DNA of 5,301 nucleotides from Actinomycetes bacterium (GTDB taxonomy: Bacteria; Actinomycetota; Acidimicrobiia; Acidimicrobiales; Acidimicrobiaceae): contig JAKAPB010000177.1 of the NCBI GenBank assembly GCA_021823045.1, positions 1 through 5,301 on the forward strand, read 5' to 3'. The translations under genes were made by a program, and so were the position numbers. Positions 1-4,295 of the stretch are shown here, one piece after another (position 1 is the stretch's first letter; each line of letters opens with the position of its first letter). Below the pieces are notes generated by a model. That model searched no databases, was not told the DNA's origin, and was given only the letters and a program-made list of their open reading frames with translations.

Positions 1-191
1 TCATTCCCATTAGGTGCGGATATCTAGCATCACTCCCTTCAAAGCACAGTACAAAATTCACTGCCGTGCGTTCGCGGGAAAGCGAAGTAGACCTCGCCCA
101 CACACCAAAACCTAAAACTCGCCCATCGGCGGTCAGGTGGGAGCCATCGCCCCGCTTTCCAGTTAGCGCAGATCGCCTAGTCTAGCTGATT
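1..191. other. Left-end stretch with no confident gene; two competing open frames
   Basis: Nothing here can be assigned. A plus-strand frame is open from base 3 to a TAG at 183-185, six bases before the GTG start at 192, so it could be the C-terminus of an upstream gene entering the window. A minus-strand frame is open from 181 down to the left edge and reads like protein in places (for example GRVLGFGVWARSTS and TAVNFVLCFEGSD), but it has no start codon before a GTG at 101-103 and no Shine-Dalgarno sequence. A hand count of G+C by codon position is flat in both frames and does not decide between them. A small hairpin (TTCGC 71-75, GCGAA 82-86) has no U-tract. No tRNA, riboswitch or clear promoter was found. 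Confidence 0.3.
178..183 (+). promoter_or_regulatory. Possible -10 element for a leaderless start at 192
   Basis: TAGTCT fits the loose actinobacterial -10 pattern TANNNT and lies 8 nt before the GTG, close to the spacing expected if transcription starts at the start codon. No recognisable -35 hexamer lies about 17 nt upstream. The lack of a ribosome binding site in front of this GTG is the main reason to suggest it. This is weak evidence, because such a pattern is common by chance. Confidence 0.2.
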
Positions 192-596
192 GTGAGTACT
201 CTTTGGACACCAGATGGAGAGAGGCCAGTTCCTCCTCCCAAAAAAGAACAAAATCCACCCCGGGATAATGGGGCTTCGGAGCCGACAACCGAAGAAGTAA
301 AAAATGCAGAGGCATCGGTAGAACAGCTGCGCAAAGAACTCCTTGATGCCGCCGCCGAAGACGTCGTAATCAATCACTGTTATGGACTCTTCGAGTTAGC
401 CGCCATCTACCTTTCGGCGACACCGCCAAAGCTCAAGGATGCAAGTCTCGCAATCGACGCCCTTGGAGCGATTACAGCGGGACTCAAGGGCCGACTTGGA
501 TCAGCGCAAGCCGAGGTGGAGGAGGCACTCTCCCAGCTCAAATTAGCTTTTGTGCAGATCAGCGCAATCAAGGAAAAACCTGATGAAAAAGCCTAG
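192..596 (+). CDS. DUF1844-like small helical protein
   Basis: A 134-residue soluble protein of unknown function, with no signal peptide or membrane segment. The first 35 residues are Pro- and charge-rich and begin with STLWTPDGE. The rest reads as amphipathic helices: residues 40-58, then a conserved-looking core at about 59-75 (VINHCYGLFELAAIYLS), a PP turn, a second helix at 83-101 (ASLAIDALGAITAGLKG) and a third at 105-126. This core resembles the DUF1844 family of Actinobacteria, which is often encoded near infC; that assignment is by recognition only. The start is GTG, chosen because LWTP follows at once. There is no clear Shine-Dalgarno sequence upstream, so translation may be leaderless. 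The gene is convergent with the minus-strand operon, and its TAG stop overlaps the opposing stop. A strong hairpin begins 14 nt after the stop. Confidence 0.68.
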   Translation: MSTLWTPDGERPVPPPKKEQNPPRDNGASEPTTEEVKNAEASVEQLRKELLDAAAEDVVINHCYGLFELAAIYLSATPPKLKDASLAIDALGAITAGLKGRLGSAQAEVEEALSQLKLAFVQISAIKEKPDEKA

Positions 597-862
597 ATCT
601 TCATAACCTCGTCCGCCTGGTAGCTACCACCTTTGCTGGCTACTAGGCGGACGCACACGATACTACCGACGTCGACTTCGCGAGAACCATCGGTGATGGA
701 AACGCAGTGGAAGGGATAGCTGCATCCGCCGACATCGAGGACGCCGAGCCCTATTTGGCTCGAGAATTCCACCACCGTTGCTAGATGGATTCCCAATGGA
801 ACCTTATCTAATCTAGCTTCGGTTTCGCTCCAAAATCTTCTAAGCGAATCATCGTCAATCAT
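593..862 (-). CDS. Small cold-shock-domain-like protein downstream of hisG
   Basis: An 89-residue cytoplasmic protein. Residues 1-22 are charged and probably helical. Residues 28-87 look like one small beta-barrel of the OB/cold-shock type: ATVVEFSSQIGLGVLDVGG, then YPFHCVSITDGSREVDVGS at 49-67, then a final stretch ending in GGSYQADEV. The order (G-x-G turn, PFHC, DGSR, VGS-V-V, and a Gly-rich turn before a terminal strand) matches small actinobacterial proteins annotated as cold-shock-like, although the classical RNA-binding aromatic pair (FGF and FVH) is not evident. Nucleic-acid binding is therefore only a guess. The ATG follows the hisG stop by 23 nt, with only a weak AGGG upstream, so it is probably co-transcribed and partly coupled with hisG. 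Its TAG stop overlaps that of the convergent gene, and codons 71-84 form one strand of the hairpin described separately. Confidence 0.55.
   Translation of the reverse strand: MIDDDSLRRFWSETEARLDKVPLGIHLATVVEFSSQIGLGVLDVGGCSYPFHCVSITDGSREVDVGSIVCVRLVASKGGSYQADEVMKI
611..652 (+). terminator. Strong hairpin without U-tract, probable terminator of the plus-strand gene
   Basis: GTCCGCCT at 611-618 is exactly complementary to AGGCGGAC at 645-652, and the pairing continues inward to a 16-bp stem (611-626 with 637-652) around a 10-nt loop. Two of the 16 pairs, 619/644 and 625/638, are G-U wobbles in plus-strand RNA. In minus-strand RNA the same positions are A-C mismatches, so the structure is stronger in the plus transcript. 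It begins 14 nt after the plus-strand TAG. No run of U follows, so it would be an I-shaped terminator of the sort proposed for actinobacteria, or a 3'-end stabilising element. The whole stem lies inside the coding sequence of the opposing small gene (its codons 71-84). Pairing was checked base by base; the function is inferred. Confidence 0.6.
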
Positions 863-885
863 CGACCCTAAGCTAGCAGCTCCGA

Positions 886-1761
886 CTAGGGCACAATCTT
901 AGAGAGGGGGATCTCCAGAATGTCCGATGCTCCGTGATCCTTGAGACTCGGGATCAGGGTATTAATTGTGCTCCTCGGCACAACCGCCTCGACTGCGAAA
1001 CCTTCACCACCAAAGAGCTGCGAGACCGTAGGGGACTTCATCGAAGGAAGCTCGGCGATAACTTTTCCTAGGTCCGCCGATCCTACATTCAACTTGACCA
1101 ACACCGAGTCTCTGGCCGCCAGAGTTCCGGTCAAAAGGGTCAAAATCTGCTCCATCGCGTGGAGCTTTATCGGGTCTTGAGCGGATTTCGGGTTAGCAAT
1201 TAGCTCCGTATTGGATACCAGAATTGTCTCGATTATCTTCAAACCCGCAGCCCGGATAGCTCGTCCGGTCTCGGTTATCTCAACCACCGCATCGGCGATG
1301 TCCGGAACCTTCGCCTCGGTCGCCCCATAAGACAGGAGGACGTCTGCCCTGATAGCTAACTTTTCGAAGTATTTGGCAGTCAAGTTGGGGTATTCGGTCG
1401 AAACACGAATACCGTCTGTCAACTCGCTCGCCTTGACAATTGGCGAAGTCGCCGGAACAGCCAGCACAACTTTGATCGGTCTTGAGGTCGCCTTGGAGTA
1501 GTGGAGTTCCCCCAAGGAGACGACATTCGAATCGGTCTCTTCGATCCAGTCTCGGCCGGTTATCCCGAAGTCGAATAGTCCTTCAGCTACATACCTCGGA
1601 ATCTCCTGAGGCCTGAGAATTCGGACTTCGTCGATCCGTGGATCGTCTATTTTTGCCCTGTAGTCGACCTCACTAGACCTCTCGACTGCAAGATCGGCGC
1701 TCAAGAAGAGGTCCAGGGTCGCCCTCTCGAGAGAACCTTTTGGCAAAACCAGTCGCAGCAT
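886..1761 (-). CDS. hisG: ATP phosphoribosyltransferase, long form
   Basis: Catalyses the first, committed step of histidine synthesis, joining ATP and PRPP to give phosphoribosyl-ATP in the cytoplasm. The 291 residues open with LRLVLPKGSL, typical of HisG. The first periplasmic-binding-like lobe contains LFDFGITGRDW (62-72). The PRPP-binding segment is at 154-167 (DIADAVVEITETGR). After about residue 215 comes an ACT-like domain (LNVGSADLGKVIAELP, SPTVSQL, and a terminal LKDHGASDILEIPLSKIV). This marks the long, histidine-inhibited form, which needs no HisZ partner, and the length is normal for it. The ATG has a clear GAGG 8 nt upstream (1770-1773). The gene follows ribH after about 105 nt. 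hisE, which in Streptomyces-type clusters lies between ribH and hisG, is not there. Feedback inhibition by histidine through the C-terminal domain is expected from the family. Confidence 0.97.
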   Translation of the reverse strand: MLRLVLPKGSLERATLDLFLSADLAVERSSEVDYRAKIDDPRIDEVRILRPQEIPRYVAEGLFDFGITGRDWIEETDSNVVSLGELHYSKATSRPIKVVLAVPATSPIVKASELTDGIRVSTEYPNLTAKYFEKLAIRADVLLSYGATEAKVPDIADAVVEITETGRAIRAAGLKIIETILVSNTELIANPKSAQDPIKLHAMEQILTLLTGTLAARDSVLVKLNVGSADLGKVIAELPSMKSPTVSQLFGGEGFAVEAVVPRSTINTLIPSLKDHGASDILEIPLSKIVP

Positions 1762-1866
1762 TACACTTTCCTCGCTAAATACGTCATCGCTTAAATAAAA
1801 GCCTCTTTTTGAAACTGTCTCGAACTGGTCGATAGGCGGTAAGCATCTTCCATATTACTGTCTTCC
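1762..1866 (-). other. ribH-hisG intergenic gap, with a doubtful 20-codon ORF
   Basis: This is the longest gap inside the minus-strand cluster and the place where related clusters keep hisE. It is too short for hisE (about 90 codons) and shows no hisE-like residues. It holds an ATG-initiated 20-codon ORF at 1791-1853 (MEDAYRLSTSSRQFQKEAFI), with only a weak GGGAAGA upstream and a TAA stop, unlike every other gene here. TAATAT (complement of 1852-1857) and TATTTA (complement of 1776-1781) resemble -10 hexamers, but neither has a convincing -35. The hisG ribosome binding site is at 1770-1773. A separate hisG promoter is possible but not demonstrated. Confidence 0.3.
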
Positions 1867-2361
1867 CTAATTCGGCTTAGAGATGTCGGTCAGTAGGTTG
1901 ACCATTTCGATCGCCGCAGCTGCAACGTCATATCCTTTATTGCCGGACTTCGTGCCTGACCTTGCAATCGCCTGGTCTAGGTCCTCGGTAGTCAGGACAC
2001 CGTTCAAAACGGGTATCGCATTTTCCATCGCCACCTTGGCGAGTCCAGCGGCACTCTGGGAGACCACGACGTCGTAGTGGGAGGTCTCCCCGCGGATCAC
2101 TGCCCCGAGGGCAATAATTGCATCGTACCTGGATGTCTTTGCTAATTCCTGGGCAATGAGCGAAAGCTCTAGAGCCCCGGGAACCCAATAGGTAGAAATG
2201 TCAGACCCCTTGGCCCCGTGGCGGAGGAGACAGTCGGTAGCGCCATCGACAAGTGACTTTGTAATAAATTCATTGAAGCGCGAAGCCACGATGGCGAATC
2301 TCTGCCCATCAGCGGAAAGATCCCCAGCGTAGTAGTTGAGCTCTTCGCTATCCCTTTTCAT
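1867..2361 (-). CDS. ribH: 6,7-dimethyl-8-ribityllumazine synthase
   Basis: Condenses 5-amino-6-ribitylaminouracil (from RibD and a phosphatase) with dihydroxybutanone phosphate (from RibBA) to form lumazine, the substrate of RibE. Family members assemble as pentamers or 60-mer capsids. From the chosen ATG the protein has 164 residues, close to the usual 154-160. Visible motifs are the substrate-stacking Phe in SRFNEF (F29), WVPGALE (59-65), GAVIRGETSHYD with the catalytic His (H95), NGVLTTED (120-127), and RSGTKSGNKG with the phosphate-site Arg (R134). An in-frame TTG at 2401-2403 would add 14 residues, but it lacks a Shine-Dalgarno sequence and lies in a hairpin. The ATG at 2359-2361 has a perfect GGAGG 4 nt upstream, so the shorter form is preferred. 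It follows ribBA by 61 nt. Confidence 0.97.
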   Translation of the reverse strand: MKRDSEELNYYAGDLSADGQRFAIVASRFNEFITKSLVDGATDCLLRHGAKGSDISTYWVPGALELSLIAQELAKTSRYDAIIALGAVIRGETSHYDVVVSQSAAGLAKVAMENAIPVLNGVLTTEDLDQAIARSGTKSGNKGYDVAAAAIEMVNLLTDISKPN

Positions 2362-2365
2362 TTTT

Positions 2366-2370
2366 CCTCC
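2366..2370 (-). promoter_or_regulatory. Ribosome binding site that decides the ribH start
   Basis: The minus strand reads GGAGG here, 4 nt before the ATG at 2359-2361. It is the strongest Shine-Dalgarno match upstream of ribH and argues against the in-frame TTG at 2401-2403. Confidence 0.8.
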
Positions 2371-2384
2371 AAAACGATGGCCCC

Positions 2385-2404
2385 GTTGTGGAGCCCGCTC
2401 CAAC
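2385..2404 (-). other. Imperfect hairpin between ribBA and ribH
   Basis: On the minus strand GTTGGAG pairs with CTCC and AAC across a CGGG loop, with a two-base bulge, giving about 7 bp. It lies between the ribBA stop and the ribH ribosome binding site. There is no U-tract, so it is not a convincing terminator. It could be an intercistronic mRNA structure or chance. Confidence 0.25.
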
Positions 2405-2422
2405 AGTTGAGAACATTTCGGA

Positions 2423-3661
2423 CTACTTGTTCTCGAACGTCGAGTCGTCCAGTCCCTCGATCAGGTGACCGAGACGGTCCCTTTTGGTCTTCAAATAGTC
2501 AATGTTGTACCCGTTGGGCTCGATATTCAGACCCACCCTTCCGACGATGTCTAGGCCGAATCCGCTGAGTCCACCGTACTTTGACGGGTTGTTGGTGATC
2601 AGACGCATTTTCGAGACGCCCAAGTCCACAAGCATCTGCGCTCCGATGCCATACTCGCGAGAATCTATAGGGAGCCCTAGCTCTAGATTGGCGTCAACGG
2701 TGTCGCGACCCTTCTCCTGTAGCGAATAGGCGCGTAGCTTGTGGGCGAGACCGATTCCACGACCCTCATGGCCCCTTAGATACACCACCACTCCGGAACC
2801 TTCCTCGGCGATCATCTCTAGTGCTGCGTTCAGCTGAGGACCACAATCACATCGGAGTGAACCAAATACGTCACCAGTCAAGCACTCGCTGTGTACTCTC
2901 ACCAACACGCCATCTTCGTCGTCTAATGCACCTTTGTAGATAGCAAAATGTTGCTCTCCATCCAATAGTGACTCATAGACGACGCATTCAAACTCTCCAA
3001 AGACCGTAGGTAGCTTCGCTTGGGCATCCTCGACACGCCTAACGAGCTTCTCTTTTTGATGCCGATAGCGCACCAGATCGGCTATTGAAATCATCTTCAG
3101 ACTATGTTCGTTTGCGAGCGCCTCGAGTTCGTCGAACCTAGCCATGTGGCCCTTATCTTTGGATACGATCTCACATATTATCCCGGCCGGATATAGACCG
3201 GCGGCGATCGCCAAATCAACCGCAGCTTCGGTATGGCCACCCCGCTTAAGGACACCGCCTTCACGGTACCTCAGCGGAAAGATATGTCCCGGCCTGCTTA
3301 GTTCGTCTGGCTTGGTATTTTCGTCGATCAGGGCCAGGATCGTGGTCGCCCTATCCTTAGCGGATATCCCTGTCGAGGTACCCTTGAGCGCATCGACCGA
3401 GACAGTAAAAGCAGTGCGATTTGACTCTGTATTATTCTGAACCATCAGAGGAATTCCCAGCTCGTCCAGCCTCTCACCGACAATGGGCACACAGATCAGT
3501 CCGGAGGTATGTTGGGTGAAGAAGGCGATCTTCTCCTGGGTAGCAAACTCAGCCGCCATTATAAGGTCGCCCTCATTCTCGCGATCTTCGTCGTCTACCA
3601 CGATCACCATTTCGGCGTTCTTTATCGCTTGAATCGCTTCCTCAATCGTGGATAATGCCAA
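2423..3661 (-). CDS. ribBA: Bifunctional DHBP synthase / GTP cyclohydrolase II
   Basis: Supplies both branches of riboflavin synthesis. The N-terminal half makes 3,4-dihydroxy-2-butanone 4-phosphate from ribulose 5-phosphate; the C-terminal half opens GTP to the diaminopyrimidine used by RibD. The 412 residues match the usual fused length. RibB domain (about 1-200): VVDDEDRENEGD (21-32) with the acidic metal ligands, RPGHIFPLR (123-131), GHTEA (142-146) with the active-site His, and CEI (163-165). RibA domain (about 205-400): the zinc ligands C260, C271 and C273 in HSECLTGD and RCDCG, YLRGHEGRGIGL (294-305), D333 and R335 in the catalytic loop before YGIGAQ, and TNNPSKYGGL (356-365). All key residues for both activities are present. 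The start is TTG, supported by AGGAG 6 nt upstream and by the usual LSTIEEAI beginning. It lies 43 nt after ribE. Confidence 0.98.
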   Translation of the reverse strand: MALSTIEEAIQAIKNAEMVIVVDDEDRENEGDLIMAAEFATQEKIAFFTQHTSGLICVPIVGERLDELGIPLMVQNNTESNRTAFTVSVDALKGTSTGISAKDRATTILALIDENTKPDELSRPGHIFPLRYREGGVLKRGGHTEAAVDLAIAAGLYPAGIICEIVSKDKGHMARFDELEALANEHSLKMISIADLVRYRHQKEKLVRRVEDAQAKLPTVFGEFECVVYESLLDGEQHFAIYKGALDDEDGVLVRVHSECLTGDVFGSLRCDCGPQLNAALEMIAEEGSGVVVYLRGHEGRGIGLAHKLRAYSLQEKGRDTVDANLELGLPIDSREYGIGAQMLVDLGVSKMRLITNNPSKYGGLSGFGLDIVGRVGLNIEPNGYNIDYLKTKRDRLGHLIEGLDDSTFENK

Positions 3662-3667
3662 CAGTCT

Positions 3668-3672
3668 CTCCT
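3668..3672 (-). promoter_or_regulatory. Ribosome binding site supporting the TTG start of ribBA
   Basis: AGGAG on the minus strand lies 6 nt before the TTG at 3659-3661. There is no in-frame ATG between it and the conserved IEEAI region, so the TTG start is well supported. Confidence 0.75.
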
Positions 3673-3704
3673 AATTTCTGGCGCTACCCGGCCCCGTTCC
3701 CCAC

Positions 3705-4295
3705 CTATTCGCCTCTTACTAATGGGGTCGAAGAAAAGAGCCTCTCGACATACTTGGCGAGAACGTCGAATTCGAGATTCACCGTATCGCCCGGGCCTTT
3801 GTATCCCAGTGTAGTTACCTTAGAGGTATGTGGGATTACCGAGACGGAAAAGCCATCGTCAAAGAGCTCCACCACAGTCAAAGATACCCCATCAACCGCG
3901 ATCGAGCCTTTTTCTACTATGTATCTAGTCATCTCGCTAGAACATTTGATCCGAAGTTGTGGAGCAGCGCTCAAGATCGTTCCAACCTGATCGATGTGAC
4001 CTTGTACGATATGGCCATCAAGCCGAGATGATACCTTCGCCGCTCGCTCAATATTCACTGGATCACCGGGCCTTAGGCTTCCCAGATTCGTCCGGGAAAG
4101 GGTCTCTTCGACGACGTCATAACCGACTGTGTCTCCTTGTACCTCGACGACGGTAAGGCAGGCGCCGTTGTTCGCCACCGACGCCCCGATCGCCAATGGT
4201 TCAGGATCCAAGGACAACCCCGGCCAGTTAACTCTCAGTCGTAACCGTACGAGGGATTCAAAGGTGCCAACCTGCTCGACTATTCCGGTGAACAA
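3705..4295 (-). CDS. ribE: Riboflavin synthase, alpha chain
   Basis: Performs the final step: dismutation of two lumazine molecules into riboflavin and 5-amino-6-ribitylaminouracil, which RibH recycles. The 196 residues form the expected two tandem lumazine-binding beta-barrels. The N-lobe (1-about 97) has the universal MFTGIVE start, SVANNGACLTVV (39-50) with the conserved Cys at 46, ETLSRTNLG (64-72) and NIERAAK (81-87). The C-lobe begins with GHIVQGHID (94-102) and has GSIAVDGVSLTVVE (130-143) and NLEFDVLAKYVERL (173-186). The FTGIVE motif fixes the start at a TTG whose GAGGAGG ribosome binding site lies in the last codons of ribD. The gene overlaps ribD by 16 nt, so translational coupling is likely. 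Family size and motifs are normal; the alternative name ribC is used in some species. Confidence 0.97.
   Translation of the reverse strand: MFTGIVEQVGTFESLVRLRLRVNWPGLSLDPEPLAIGASVANNGACLTVVEVQGDTVGYDVVEETLSRTNLGSLRPGDPVNIERAAKVSSRLDGHIVQGHIDQVGTILSAAPQLRIKCSSEMTRYIVEKGSIAVDGVSLTVVELFDDGFSVSVIPHTSKVTTLGYKGPGDTVNLEFDVLAKYVERLFSSTPLVRGE

Noticed and set aside
121..145. CGGCGGT resembling part of an FMN riboswitch
   Set aside because: The other conserved FMN-riboswitch segments (the GTGAAATTCCC-like and GTCCGCGA-like parts) are absent nearby, and no rib gene follows on the plus strand.
182..377. Minus-strand ORFs of 63 and 66 codons opposite the start of the plus-strand gene
   Set aside because: They overlap the Pro-rich N-terminal coding region of the DUF1844-like gene and show no domain or ribosome binding site.
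1797..1809. AAAAG-CCT-CTTTT hairpin as a terminator after ribH
   Set aside because: A five-pair stem with a single G-C pair is too weak, and is expected by chance in an A/T-rich spacer.
2359..2403. Longer ribH form starting at TTG 2401-2403
   Set aside because: The 14 extra residues do not resemble the family, the TTG has no ribosome binding site and lies in a hairpin, and the ATG at 2359-2361 has GGAGG just upstream.
3144..3440. 98-codon plus-strand ORF opposite ribBA, and similar antisense ORFs opposite hisG, ribE and ribD
   Set aside because: They lie opposite strongly conserved enzyme domains, lack ribosome binding sites and have compositions expected of antisense shadows.
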